From Schizophyllum amplum (taxonomy: Eukaryota; Basidiomycota; Agaricomycetes; Agaricales; Schizophyllaceae), in contig VDMD01000001.1 of the NCBI GenBank assembly GCA_007026445.1, positions 3,100,001-3,164,000 on the forward strand: 64,000 nucleotides of DNA, read 5' to 3'. Every line of letters begins with the position of its first letter. The stretch's first letter is position 1. Under the pieces are notes generated by a model. It was not told where the DNA came from. It saw only the letters and a list, made by a program, of their open reading frames with translations, and did not search any database. This document shows, piece by piece, positions 39,576 through 51,718 of this stretch. The translations under genes and the position numbers were made by a program.

Positions 39576-42500
39576 ATGTTCAACTCTACCGAGCAAGATG
39601 GTGTTGGACTATCCGACCCCTCCCTCGCGCCAGGCCGCCGCGCCATGCTGGACCTTGTCAACAACTTACACAGCACAGGGTACGTGCTAAGCTCTATGCA
39701 ACCATTCTCGATACTGACTCTCCACCGCAGAGTACAGATGGACATTGGTACGCCCCTAGCATCCCGCAGCCTCCCACTGGCGCCCGTTGCTAAGTGCCAC
39801 AGACCTCCCCCAGATCGCCGTCATAGGCTCTCAGAGTGCCGGAAAGTCCTCCCTCATAGAGTCCATATCCGGTATAACGCTGCCTCGCGCCGCGGGAACT
39901 TGCACACGGTGCGCCGAATGCAACGATCTTTCTTGCCTGAATCGCACGGCTGACTTGCCCCTTTACATAGGTGCCCGACCGAGTGCCGCCTCTCACGGTC
40001 GGAGGGTCGATGGCAGTGCGTGGTTACGCTGCGCTTTACGGTAGACAAGTCGGGCCAGGCGCTGGGGCAGGCTCGCAACGTGACCTTCGGCGACATTATC
40101 TACGACAAGACGCAGGTCGAGGACCGCATACGGCGCGCGCAGAAAGCCATTCTTAACCCAACAAGCAAGCCTAGCCACTTCTTGAAGGCAGACTTCGACG
40201 ACGAGACGAATCCGGAGGGGCAACTGACCTTCTCGAGCAATTGCGTCGAGCTGAAGATTAGTGGCCCTGACGTTGCGGACCTGTCGTTCTGTGACCTTCC
40301 GGGTAAGAGCGATGGCCGATACTCAGGAAGAAGGGTTGACGGATTATGGCAGGCTTGATTGCCAGCGTTGGACGTTCGGGCAACTCCGGCGACATCAGTC
40401 TGGTCGAGAACCTCATCAAGTCCTACATCAAAAAGCCTAGCTGTGTCATTCTTCTCACTGTTGCTTGCGAAAGTGAGCAGCCCACTTTGCTTCTTCCAGT
40501 TTTAAGCCTGACAATCTGCATAGCCGACTTCGAGAATCAAGGCGCTCACCGACTGGCGAAAGATTTTGATCCACAGGGCAGACGCACTGTCGGTAAGCCT
40601 AATTCTTGTTGGGACTCGGACTCGTGTCAGCATATTAAAGCTTGACAGGCGTGCTCACAAAGCCTGACCGCATCCCACCGGGCGAGGAGTTTCAATGGAT
40701 ATCCTTCATCAGAAACGAGAAGGAGCCCCTGGAGCACAACTGGTTCAGTGTCAAGCAGCCCAGTTCGTCGGAATTGAAGCAAGGAATCACTTGGACCACG
40801 GCACGCGAGAACGAAAACAACTTCTTCTCATCCACCGCGCCCTGGTCCGACCTGGACCCCATGTACCAGAAGTACCTGCGGACGTCGAACCTGATAAGGC
40901 GCCTCAGCGACATATTGTCTGATCTGATATCCAAGAGGTGCGGGCTGTTGTTGCTTGCCCCCTTTCTTGCTGTCTTCAACCGCATGCCCCAGACTCCCAG
41001 AAATTCACGAAGAAATCGAGGCAACGCTGCGCCGCACCCATCAGGCCCTCGATGAGCTCCCGCCAGCACCGTCGGCCGACCCGTTTAGCGACATCAGCCG
41101 CCTTGTCAACGCATTCGTACAAGACGCGCACGAGAACGTCAAGGGCGTGCCGGACGAGAACGGCCTTCTGCAAACGATACGGCCCGAGCAGGAGCGGTTC
41201 CGCAAACTGATACGGGCGACGGCGCCGGACTTTCGCCCATACGCCAGACGCAGTGAGGGCAAGCGCAAGTACAGCCAAGCCTTTTTCGAAGCGGAGGACG
41301 GCCAGGATCGCCCTGATATAGATCCAGCAGCAGTGCCCGCGTCTGAGGAGCCGTCGAGCAATGTTATATACGTGGACGAGGTCATGAATGCATCGAAAAG
41401 GTGTGCTTGATAGCCGCCCTCGTGTCTTAACAATCTAACGCTATTGCAGAGCGCGTACGCGGCAGCTTCCGGGCATTGTGCCATGGGAAGCGGAGGAAGA
41501 GCTCATTCAGAAATTCACTCGACATTGGGGGGAGCCTGCGCACAGGCTCTGCGATCTTGTCTATAACATCATCTCGCACAAGATCAGTGCGCTTGTCTCG
41601 CACCACTTCTCCAACTTTGGTCAGGGTCGGCTGGAACACCGTGTGCAGTGAGTAGCATCATCACCTCATTTGCTACCGTGTTGCATAAAGTACCTGCTCA
41701 CGATGTGCAGGTTTCTTGTCCAAGGGCTGCTCAAGAAATGTTTGGACAAAGCGAGACTGCAGATCACCTGGTTCGTCGAAGCTGAGCAAGATCCTTCGAC
41801 ACTCAACACCCATTACCTGTCCGACTACCGCGCGAAGTATATCGCGCACTAAGGTAGCGGTCACCAGGAACTGTCACCCCTTATGTAAGCAGATCAATCG
41901 TTGACCTTGCTCGTCTATGTCGTCCCCCCCTTCCACTTTTCTCGTCAATCTGCTTTATACAAACGATAGCTACATCTTGAAGGTACAGTTCTACTAAAGA
42001 AAAATTGCGATATCTCAAAAAATGACCGAACTGTTAGCCAAATACTGCTATCGACAGGAAACGACTTGGGAGGTCCCGGGGATGCCTACTGGAGTGGTTT
42101 TCGAAAAATAGAGGACGGTGATTTGTCCAGTCACGTGACCCCACACGTCACCATTTTGTCACGTGCACTGTACGGTAAGCTCCGAACGTGACTCACGGTG
42201 ACAGCCCTGGGCCGCTGTCGAATGCTGTTTCCTGTTTCCCGGCAATTTCTGTGCATTTACGAGATGCTTCCAGCTAAGTCAATTCCTTGCCCGTCAGTAG
42301 AAACATGATCTCGCCCTCGGACCCTCCGCCGTGGCATCGACGATGAGGTTGACCTTGACCCGACCTCAACATTTGTCCCTCCGATCGATGACGTCATTGC
42401 TTACATAAGGGTGACAGTTCCTGGTGACCGCTACCTTACAAGGGTGAGAGGGAGGCGGGCGAGCACGGCGACATCATGGAGCGCATTCGAAACTACGTTC

Positions 42501-42986
42501 CGGTAGCCACGGCGAGCGCGCCGGGCGAAGAGGCACAGATCTCTGGAATCAGCAAGATTCTGGAAGGGTTCGCCGAGCTGGGCATGTTTGGGATCAAACC
42601 GGAGGACTTTCCCAAGCTCTTGCCGGCGGACCAGATGACGCCCGCGCTCGAGATCATGGCGGATGTGTCCGCTTACTTTCACGGTGCGCCGATTTGTCTA
42701 CTGCGCGTCTCGCGCAGCTGACAAAGTGGCTGTTTTGACAGTGGCGTACAAGCGCTTTGTCGACAATGTGGCGAAGGCGATCGACAAGGAGCTCGTCCGG
42801 GGGATTGACAAGGAGATATATAGCACGCTCATGGCAGGCCTGCGCGTGAGTGGGCCGGAGGGGCAGCGCGTCTGCAGCGAGTATGCGCAGGAGAGCTCGC
42901 AGGCGGCTGCGAAGCGGGAGGAGTTGCAAAACAAGCTCAATCGCCTGACTGGTGCGAGTGAAGAGTTGATAAGCCTGGGTGGTTGA
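39576..42986 (+). CDS. Dynamin-family (Mx/Dlp-like) GTPase, disrupted by a MITE
   Basis: Large GTPase of membrane fission. It starts [14 protein letters not shown] at 39576. G1 is [12 protein letters not shown]; the G2 region reads [15 protein letters not shown] as in Mx-like dynamins; G3 is DLPG; G4 is TKPD. The middle/stalk domain extends over 40700-41850, ending in [16 protein letters not shown]. There the reading frame hits TAA at the junction with the inserted element (41852-42436). Right of it the frame resumes exactly ([25 protein letters not shown]). The GTPase effector domain follows ([22 protein letters not shown]), ending at 42986. About ten short introns. As it stands the protein lacks the GED, so self-assembly and stimulated hydrolysis are probably lost. 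Confidence 0.85.
41852..42436. mobile_element. 585-bp MITE with TA target duplication (Tc1/mariner-like), in the dynamin exon
   Basis: The terminal inverted repeats are 40 bases at the left (41852-41891) and 39 at the right (42398-42436), identical but for one C in a run. The ends start AGGTAGCGGTCACC and close GGTGACCGCTACCT. A TA dinucleotide borders each side (41850-41851, 42437-42438), the duplication expected of Tc1/mariner-type integration. Removing the element and one TA restores a continuous dynamin reading frame. No transposase is coded. The interior carries two CACGTG boxes (42132, 42160). Near identity of the repeats indicates recent insertion. Confidence 0.9.
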
Positions 42987-43483
42987 TCTGCTACAGGAAC
43001 TCCCAAGGGTCTATTTAGATGGTTGCACTGCTACATTTCTCATATCTACTGTATAGACCACAATAATCCTTGCTTACTGAGCTGAATTGTTTGCCTCGGT
43101 TCCGGGCCCGACTCTCAGGGTGGTACTTACACGCTGCATTGCAGTGCAACTGTTTACTATGTCTGACTCTGAGGTGTAGGAGTCCAGGGCTGGTCCAGGG
43201 CCGCATGTACGAGACATCCCATGTAGGTTACTCAGGCAAGTGGAACTCACACTGGACCCACAATCCTTGAATATTGAATATTGAATGTTCGACCAGAGTT
43301 CGATGCTACTTCAACCCAGCTTCAAGCTTCACTTGAAGTTCAACGTCAAGGCTCCTCAACATATGAGTCAGTTACAGTGATTGAGCGGGCCGCCTGGTCC
43401 GTGTGGCGATTGCCGATCTGGGACTTATTCCTGACGTTTGTTCCAGCACTGGTGCGCACAGCCCAAGCTCGCAGTCTACGACG
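42987..43483. other. Intergenic region
   Basis: 497 bases between rightward genes; no gene is seen. It holds the regulator's promoter and leader. Confidence 0.5.
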
Positions 43484-46400
43484 ATGAACACGCCACCGAC
43501 ACCGACGATGGAAGACGAGGAGCCGGCGCGCAAGAAGCGGCGGCCCGGCGCCTGCGACCTGTGCAAGCGACGCAAGAGTGCGTTAAGGCCCTGCCCCTCG
43601 TCCACCGCGCACTGACCCCGCGTTCCCCAGTCAAGTGTTAGTGCCCCCCCTTATTAGCGCGAGCGACTGAATGTGGACAAGATGATTAGGTGACAGCAGC
43701 CAGATGCCCAACAATAGGTGTACGCACTGTGTGCAGACGGGGAGCGAATGCACACACCATGAAGTCACCAAGGTGCGTCTACTAGACTATGCACTGATGT
43801 TCCGTGTTGACCGCCTTGGTAGAATCTTGATACGGGACGAGGGTAAGCTCAACGATCTGACTTTGAACTCAACGCTCATACCGCGACAGACGTAAATATG
43901 TTGAGGGTCTTGAGCAACGCCTTGCCAATATGGAGAAGCTCTTCGATAAGGTTCGCGGCGCATACGCCCCGCCCTATAGTGTTCTGACGCGCATATACCC
44001 AGCTCCTTCCTGGACTCAACATCTCGCAAGAACTCGCAAAGGCAGACGTCGTCGAAGACACGGCCGAAGTCCCAGCCGACCTAGGCAATTTGCCCAGAAA
44101 CGACGACGACTCCCCAGAAGCCCGCTTGGTATCCCCCTTTCAGAAACTCCAGCTCGAGCCTGAGGCACACCGATTCTATGGGAAGTCCAGGTGCGTTTAC
44201 GCTCAATTCCTGTTCGCTTCTTTCCCCTCACGCCCTTGCAGCGGAATTATGCTTATGAAAGCCACCATTGACGTGTTGGACAAGTACACTGCCTCTAAAC
44301 CGGGCACTCGTCCCCGCACACGGGCAAGGAGGCGTCCAGAATATTGGAATCCCTGTCCAGTGCGCACACTCGCGCTCTCATGCGCTAACCATACTGAAGG
44401 TCGAATAGTGGCAGGTCCGGGCTTCCGATTTCCAGGAGCACAGGATCTACCAGTTCCCGGAGGACGACCTCATGCAACGCTTGATTGAGCTCTACTTCAG
44501 GCATATCAACCCCTTGCTACCTTTGCTGCATCGAGTATGGTGTACCTTCCATGCGAAGTCCAGGTATGCTAATGCACCTCTCAGCCGACATTCGAGACGC
44601 TCCTACGGCAGGGCTTGCACTTCAAGGACCGGGAGTTTGGTGGAGTCTTACTGCTCGGTATGGCACTGAGTAGGGTTTTGTCACACGACCACCTGACGAA
44701 ATGCAGTATGCGCCAATGCATCTCGCTATTCCGACGACCCGCGCGTGCTATTACCTGGCGCCAATTCGCAACACAGCGCTGGATGGAAGTACTTTCAACA
44801 AGTCACCGTCGTGCGCCAAAACCTGCTCCGAAAACCTACGCTATACGAGCTGCAAATGTATGCTGTAAGTTACCGGGGCACTTGTCCATGCGAGCGAGCA
44901 GACTGACTATCGGCAGCTTTCCGTGACCTATGGGCAAGGAAGTTCCAGGCCTCAGGGGTGTTGGACCGAAGTAGGTATCGGACTGCGCATGGCGATGGAT
45001 GTCGGTGCACATCGGCGGCGAACTGAGAGACCTAACGCGCAGTACGAATTGTGGAAGAGGGCGTTCTGGTTAGTGTATGTGTTCCTCGGTATCGAATATC
45101 CTTACTAATGGTCCTGCCAGGGTACTGCATACTCTGGATACGGGACTAAGCTCCTTCTTTGGCCACCCGTGTACTTTGCACAGCGACGAGTGAGCTTTCA
45201 AGATGCACTGGTCATCCGTCGTCTGACGACTTCAGATACGATCTTGACACGCTCACTGAATGCGACGATGAATATTGGGACACCGGCGATCCCTGCACGT
45301 CGATGCGCCAGCCCGAGGGAAAGCCCTCCTACATCACCTTCTTTAACTGCTATGCGAGACTCATGGAGATCTATTCCTACGCAATGCGGATGCTCTACTA
45401 CACGAGGAAACCTGCAATGTACAACAATAAGACGACACCAACGCAAGTGATACTCAAGCTTGATTCGGCATGCAACGCATGGTTGGACAATATACCCTCG
45501 CATCGTATGTTCATTTATGTCTAACAATGTGTGTACATGTGCGCTGATCTGTCATCGAAAGTGCGATGGGATCCGAATCGGCAGGATCAACTGTTCTTTG
45601 ACCAGTCCGCCTGCCTATACTCCGTCTTCTATCACCTCCAAATTTTCATCCACAAACCTTTCATTACGTCCTTGCAAGATCCAGCTTCTATGACCTTCCC
45701 CTCATTGGCGATCTGCACATCTGCGGTACGTACTATGATTTCCTGCGTACCCCCGAGCTCATTCGAAATTTAGGCGCGTTCGTGTGCACGTATCGTCGAA
45801 GCGCAGAGCAAGAGAAGCCCCGTTCCCATGACTGTAGTTCAGGTAACATCTCAATCTTTCGCTTGGAAGACGCAACACTCATCTTACTTTTAGTCGGCCA
45901 TCTTCATCTCCGGTCTGACGCTTCTGCTCAACATCTGGATCACCAAGCAGTCGGGATTGACCATCAACCCACGGGACTCGCAAGACGTATGGAGGTGCAT
46001 GCAGACGTTGTCCGTATGCGAGAAGCGGTGGCACGTCGCTGGAAAGCTCTGGTACTTCCTCTGGTCTCATTCGCAATATACCATACACTAACCGCCGCAC
46101 AGGGACATACTCAGCGAAATCGCCTCAGCAGGCGACCTGGATATCGGCGCGCACGTTTTTGCAGCGGAGGAGAAGGATAAGCAGAAGCAAAAGCAGAAGA
46201 AGCGTCCGAGGGAATCCGCCTCTGTACTTCCTAACCCGACTGGAGCGACCCATTCCCCTGCTTCGAGCACATCGACACCTCCCAGCCCACCCGATGCCAC
46301 GCCCGCGGCATACGCGCAGTCTCTTCAACAATTCGCGATGCAAGCCAACGCGGCGGCGAAGGCGTACGCACACGACGAAAGCCTCGTTGATCACCGCGGC

Positions 46401-47009
46401 TTCGAACAGCAAGCCGAGATGCCAGGGTTCAGCGATGAGCAGCTTGCGACGTTCAACTTCATGAACGGGTACATGAACGGGCAGTACACCCTCCCTGCGG
46501 ACTTCGGCCTGGCGTCGCCCGAGTATGTGACCGGGTCGACGCAGGATTATGCGCGGAGCGGGACTGCGGGGGTGTACCAGGAGTCGCTCATGGGTTTCGC
46601 CGATGGGGCCTTTGGGAGTTCGGCGGGGAGTTCAGGTGTGTGTTCTGGGGGGTTGGGCGCAAGCCCGGCGGCTGGTATGGGTGCGAGTCCTAGTGGAATG
46701 GGGACGGGTGCGGGTCTGGATGCCGGTGTCCACGATGAAAGTGCCAACTCGCATTCGACTAGCTTAAATGGTGGCTCGTGGGGGATAGCGCCAAGTCCGT
46801 TTCAGTGAGTGCCACATATTTTTAACGGTTTCTTCTGACTGGTTGGCAGGACTGACGCATGGCAGCGATATTTGAGCGCTAGCCACAGCGTCGACGACTT
46901 CGTGGCATCGACCGGCCAGATGCCCTCCGAGTCAGAAAGGCGGACAATGTCGAATGCCATGCCGAACACATGGAGCAACGAAGGAGCAAATAGAACAAGG
47001 ACAGTGTAA
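43484..47009 (+). CDS. Zn2Cys6 fungal-specific transcription factor
   Basis: Nuclear DNA-binding regulator of about 940 residues. It starts MNTPPTPTMEDEEP at 43484 (an in-frame ATG at 43403 would lengthen it). The six zinc cysteines are assembled over two introns as ACDLCKRRKIKCD, then NNRCTHCVQTGSEC. A coiled-coil linker follows with VEGLEQRLANMEKLFDKL. The fungal-specific regulatory domain contains LIELYFRHINPLLPLLHR, YGQGSSRPQGCWTEVGIGL, NAQYELWKRAFW and CDDEYW. The C-terminus is Ser/Gly/Ala-rich, with the last exon (about 46855-47009) joined as APSPFQ-TDAWQRYLSAS. Target genes cannot be read from the sequence. Many short introns lie in 43600-46100. Confidence 0.87.
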
Positions 47010-47237
47010 CAGTAGAGAGTACCTCTATCTCCAGTGACGCCTATTTATGTGCTTTTCTTGCTTTATGGACTGCGTGTAATATTAAATCTATATCATCTGG
47101 CAAGGACACCGTGCGAGAACAGTCGATGAAGAGCTCTCGTCCTTCGCTGCTGCCTCCGAACGGCCAGTGCGGTCCGAAGCCTCCGCCCTGTCTAACCTGA
47201 CGTCACCTCGAGGCTTGCGCGCCAAACGCATCTTGCC

Positions 47238-48192
47238 ATGAACATTCACGACGTACGCGTACAGGCGCTGGCGGCGACGACTGCGACAGTCGCACTGGGG
47301 ACGCTGTACTCTGTCATTGCCAGCAGCTATGTCGACACATCAGACCCTCTTCTCACCCATCTCCCCCACCCCCTCGGCCACACACACGTCTTCGCAAATA
47401 AAGCAAACTCCCTGAACACCGTCTTCATCAAGAACGCGTGGGGATGGACGACTGCGGCGGCAGCGGCAGCAGTGGCTGCACGTCCGCCACGACGCGCGCT
47501 GCCCCAAATATTGCGCTGGGTGGTCGCAACTGCCGTCTGGCTCGCGTTCGCCGGCTGGTTTTTTGGTCCCCCGCTCATCGACCGGGTCGCCATGGCCAGC
47601 GGCGGCGAGTGCGTGCTGGTCGTGCCGTACGAAGATATGGAGCAGATCGTCGTCCTACCTCACGAGTACTGCTTCCAGCGTACCAAGGTATCGCCTGAGA
47701 CGCACCCCGACCTCTTCACCGCGCAGCTGGACGCGACGACGGGGTCGTACGTCATTCCTTCGTCTTGGGGAGGGCGCCCGAGGCTGAGGCGCGGACACGA
47801 CGTGTCGGGACACATCTTCCTGCTTACGATGAGCATCCTGGTGCTCGCCGATCAGCTCCGGCCGCTCCTCAAGTCGCAGGCGCCGAAGACCATGGCACGC
47901 GGGTTGGCCATCGCAGCGAACGTGGGAATGATTGGTCTCTGGCTCTTTGCGGCTGGCGTCACGAGCGTGTACTTCCATACGCCGGAGGAGAAGGTTACGG
48001 GTTTCCGTGAGTGGTTGCTTGGTCGTGAAGAGAGTAATGCTGATCAGTATTTGAACGCAATCTCTTCATCTCGCGGTGTCCATTCGATTAACAGTGCTGG
48101 GTCTTGCTGGCTTTGCTGCCACTCTGCTTGTTCCCATACGCCACGAGCCTACGCTGCGAAGGACTAGGTTCGAACCTTCACGAGTCATGTAG
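47238..48192 (+). CDS. FIT family protein (fat storage-inducing; Scs3/Yft2-like)
   Basis: ER membrane protein of 288 residues in two exons (47238-48006 and 48095-48192, phase 1, joins). It promotes lipid-droplet budding, and the family acts as an acyl-CoA diphosphatase. It begins MNIHDVRVQALAATTAT. Several hydrophobic helices follow: VVATAVWLAFAGWFFGPP, LLTMSILVLADQL and ANVGMIGLWLFAAGVTSVYF. The FIT signature is GHDVSGHIFLLTMS, containing the first catalytic His; the second is in YFHTPEEKVTGF. The last exon encodes LLGLAGFAATLLVPIRHEP. This single-copy fungal pattern resembles Scs3 more than mammalian FITM2. Confidence 0.9.
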
Positions 48193-48452
48193 CCTCACGA
48201 ACGCGACGTACACATGTAAACGACCGCAACTGGCTGGGCCGTGGACTGTGGTACACTACTGTACAAGCTATAACTCCATAGTCTTGATAATGACTATGTA
48301 GACCAATGACGCGGACGCACAAGCGGTCGCGAATACATAGTCGCGAATGCAGGAGCAATGAGAAAACAATGCCTTCCAATTTGGGACTCCTTTTTTCATC
48401 GGTCCGCGGTGCCGGTGATGGAGAAAAGAACAATCATATTCCTGGCTGCTGC

Positions 48453-50750
48453 ATGCGCTGTTTCCCTTCCATTTGGCGCCAGTCCGCCGCCCGTGACTTT
48501 GCCTCCGCGTTCCACCGCCCGCCACGAAGATGCTCGTCTACACAGGCACCCACAAGACCGAATAAGGGGAACGCCCGATTGCTGTATCCGTGCGGTGCTC
48601 TGGTCCTCGCGGGAGGCGCTTACTTGGCATATGAAAACTACAAACCCTTTCGCCATTCTGTGTTCGCGGTTGTGCGCTCATCGCGGATCGCGGGGGCGGC
48701 CGCGGTGGGGATTGTGGACTACAAGTGGACGTTCTCGCGAACGTACGCGAGCGACGAGGAGCAGCGGGAGGCGTATTCGTGCGTGTCGTGTGATGGGATG
48801 TCCGCCTTGCGCTGATGGGAAGAATCTGCAGCGAATGTCATACGCGCAGTGCGAACCGTGTCCTGAAGGCGCTTCAAGCAAATGGGGGCATTTTCATCAA
48901 GCTTGGGCAGCATCTCGGTTCCTCTCTATTCTTGCCTCTGGTGCGTTTGCCTGGCCCGTAGCAGTTCCCCCTCTCATCAAGATCATAGGAATGGACGCGC
49001 ACTATGAGGCCTTTGCAAGATCAGTGTGAACCTGCCTCTATAGAAGCTATAGAAGGTGTTTTCATCTCGGAGACCGGTCAAACTTTCGATGAAGTGTTTG
49101 ACAACTTCGACCCGGTTCGTGAACATGCTCTCCATGTCACCCTTGCCAGGTCTGACTGCGGTCATTAGGAACCTCTTGGTGTGGCCAGCTTGGCTCAAGT
49201 GCACAAGGCGCATCATCGAGCATTGGACAGGGACGTCGCAATCAAGGTATGTCACAGACGATTACAACCTACTTCCTTTCTCACGACAGCGAAGCTGCAA
49301 CTGCCTATGGTGCAAGAATTCAGTACTATCGACATCAATGCGACAGAGGCTTCGCTAGGATGGATCACATACTGGTTCCCAGACTTTGAGTTCACATGGC
49401 TGGCGGTGGGTGTGCTCGTATCCCATCACGACATCTGTTCGCTCAACAAGAACCGAACAGGACGAAATGCGGAAGAACCTGCCTCGCGAGATGGATTTTG
49501 TGCAAGAGGCTCAGAATGCGGAACGGGCGGCGAACGACTTCAAAGACACCCGAACACCGCTCTACATCCCTAAGAACCTCCTCGTCACCAAGCGTGTGCT
49601 TGTTATGGAGTTCATCAAGGGCGGGAGAGTCGACGATTTGGAGTACCTGTCGAAGGCAAATATCGATCGCAATACCGTTGCGGTCGAGTTGTCGCGCATA
49701 TTCAGCACCATGGTGTTCATCAATGGGTGCGTTTTGGTCCCTTTCTCCCTTGCCAGTTCCTGCTAAATCCCCTGAAGCTGGTTTCACGCCGACCCGCATC
49801 CCGGAAACCTGCTCATTCGCTCCGCTCCACCATCCTCCCGGTCTCCGTTCAACTTTGAGATCGTGCTCCTAGACCACGGCCTATACTTTGATCTAGACCC
49901 TGAACTCAGGATCAACTACAGTCACCTGTGGCTGTCGCTCGCCTCGCCCGCAAGTCCAGAAGTCGCTGCTGCGAGGAGGAAGTACGCCGAGCTCGTCGGT
50001 AACATTGGACCAGATCTCGTAAGCAGAACATACTCTCCTATAGCGATGCCCTGTGCTCAACGTCCTTCTCGCAGTACCCTGTATTCGAAGCTGCCTTAAC
50101 GGGGCGCGCGATCATGGACGACAGCATGACTACGACTGACGACAGTGGTAAACCCGAGACCGTCAAGCGTGCCTCGGGCATGCTCGACATGACCGCGCAG
50201 ACGGACGACGAGATCGAGATGATCAGAAATGCCATGGTCACCCGGGAGGGTCTCCTGTTCTCCGTCCTCGATGTCCTGCGGCGGGTACCTCGACGCATAT
50301 TGATGGTATTGAAGCTCAACGATCTCACGAGGTGCGTGTAGGGTGTGTTCGTCGTAAGTGCGAAGACCTGACGAATGTCGTGCAGAGGTTTGGACTACGC
50401 GCTCGCCACGACGCACTCCGGTATTCGTATATTCTTGGTTTCGACAAAATGCTGCGCGTATGCGATATGGCGAGATGAGCGGCAGCATCTTGGCGAGCAA
50501 GGAAGGTCTGCTTTTGGGCTCCTCAGCAGCTACTTGGGATCATGGTGGTGGGTGTCATTTTGACCCTGCTGATCTTGACGCTAAGTCGGTGTCTCCTAGG
50601 CGGTTCAGCAAACTATACTCGACCCTGACCTTCATGGAGCTATACCTCGATGGCCAGGCGCGGTTGATAGTGCTCAAGGACTGGGTCCGCGGGCTGTTGC
50701 GGACAAGGCAGTTGGCAGGCGCACACCAAGCTGCTGCTGGCTTGATGTGA
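48453..50750 (+). CDS. ABC1/UbiB atypical kinase (ADCK1/Mcp2-like, mitochondrial)
   Basis: About 610 residues, multi-exon. It starts MRCFPSIWRQSAARDFAS at 48453, an Arg/Ser-rich mitochondrial presequence followed by a membrane segment (LLYPCGALVLAGGAYLAYE). ABC1 hallmarks in order: a KxGQ motif in GGIFIKLGQHLGSSLFLP, the nucleotide loop GVASLAQVHKAHHRALDRDVAIK, and the conserved EMDFVQEAQNAERAANDF. The phosphotransfer loop is WFHADPHPGNLLIR and the metal motif is VLLDHGLYFDL. The C-terminal pieces TRGLDYALATTHSG and RFSKLYSTLTFMELYL join across introns. Resemblance of the KxGQ and C-terminal regions is closer to ADCK1/Mcp2 than to Coq8. Mcp2 maintains mitochondrial lipid homeostasis in yeast. 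All catalytic motifs are kept. Confidence 0.85.
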
Positions 50751-50846
50751 TCCGCTCGGTCGTCATCTTTGTATATAATCATAGAGTATCATCTAGTCAA
50801 AACTAATCGGAAGGGTCTGCGTTCAAGGTGGCTCGTTAGCAGCTCG

Positions 50847-51479
50847 TTACTTGCCACTAAATAGCTCGTCTATGGTACTGATGCTTTGCTTGAGCATTTT
50901 CCACTACATCGGGGAATCAGCATACGGAAAGGGCTTTACGAAATAAGACATGCCTGCTCAGCGTTGAGGGCAATACCCTTCTTGCCAGGCTTGCCCTCGC
51001 CAGAGGACTTGTCCACGTAGTATTCGCGAATGTCCACAAAGCGCTGGCCCTTGAATTCGGATATGGAGGCACGTTTCATCTTGCCGAGGTCAATATATTT
51101 TGTACCGCCATCCTCTTTGAGTGGGACGTCCGAAGAAGAGACGTCGCTCTGCAGTAGACGTGAGCGCACTCGTTATGGTTTCCGCGCACACGACCAACCT
51201 GTTTCTTTTGTTTCGCAACCTTTGATGAGCGGGGTTTGACTTCAGGCTCTGCATCCTCGTCTCCTTCGCTCTCACTCTTTGGCTTTTTGGACTTCTGATA
51301 CAGAGTGAGCAGTAGCTGAGCGACGCGTCAAAGGGGTGGTATACCTTGGCTGTAGGTAGCTTGACATTGCTGCCACTGGCTTTACGCTTCTTGGCAGTCT
51401 GCACCGCCTCTTGCTCTGAGCTCTCGTCCTCGTCAGAGGACTCGTCAACCGGCTGAACTCTGCGTGGGATTTTTGCCAT
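50847..51479 (-). CDS. SUB1: SUB1/PC4 transcriptional coactivator
   Basis: Nuclear single-stranded-DNA-binding coactivator of RNA polymerase II, about 160 residues. It starts MAKIPRRVQPVDESSDED at 51479. An acidic/basic Ser-rich head follows (KSKKPKSESEGDEDAE). The PC4 domain then reads YIDLGKMKRASISEFKGQRFVDIREYYVDK, then KPGKKGIALNAEQ and, across the final intron, WKMLKQSISTIDELFSGK. That last intron (50904-50953) begins with GC instead of GT and ends AG; only this reading restores the conserved Trp-containing helix. The gene is convergent with the ABC1 gene and divergent from the HECT gene. Confidence 0.92.
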
Positions 51480-51718
51480 GGTGGTGAAGACGGACCCGGA
51501 ACGCGTCAAGGCGCGTCAACACGCGTCGGTCGTCATGTCACGTGGTGACAAAGCTATCCCCATGCGTGACAGGGAGTCGTCAGCCATTGGAATGGGACGA
51601 AATTTCCCAAGTTCTACCCCATCGTTCTTGCTTCCCGCCACCGCTACGCGCATTCAGCACCGCAGCTGGAAGATCAGACCCATCTACAACACTATCGTCC
51701 GCACACTTGGCGCGCGGG
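51480..51718. promoter_or_regulatory. Divergent SUB1/TOM1 promoter with CGCGTC repeats
   Basis: 239 bases between divergent ATGs. ACGCGTC at 51501 and 51521 and GCGCGTC at 51511 form a phased 10-bp series of MCB-like boxes. A CACGTG-type box lies near 51539. Likely cell-cycle or growth-linked control, inferred from the motif only. Confidence 0.4.

Noticed and set aside
41852..42436. PIF/Harbinger-type MITE with a TWA target
   Set aside because: The flanks would be TAA and TTA, which are not identical; the uninterrupted gene frame supports a two-base TA duplication.
48160..48185. GGTTCGAACC resembling a tRNA B box
   Set aside because: It lies in the last coding exon of the FIT gene and no A box or cloverleaf is present at the right distance.
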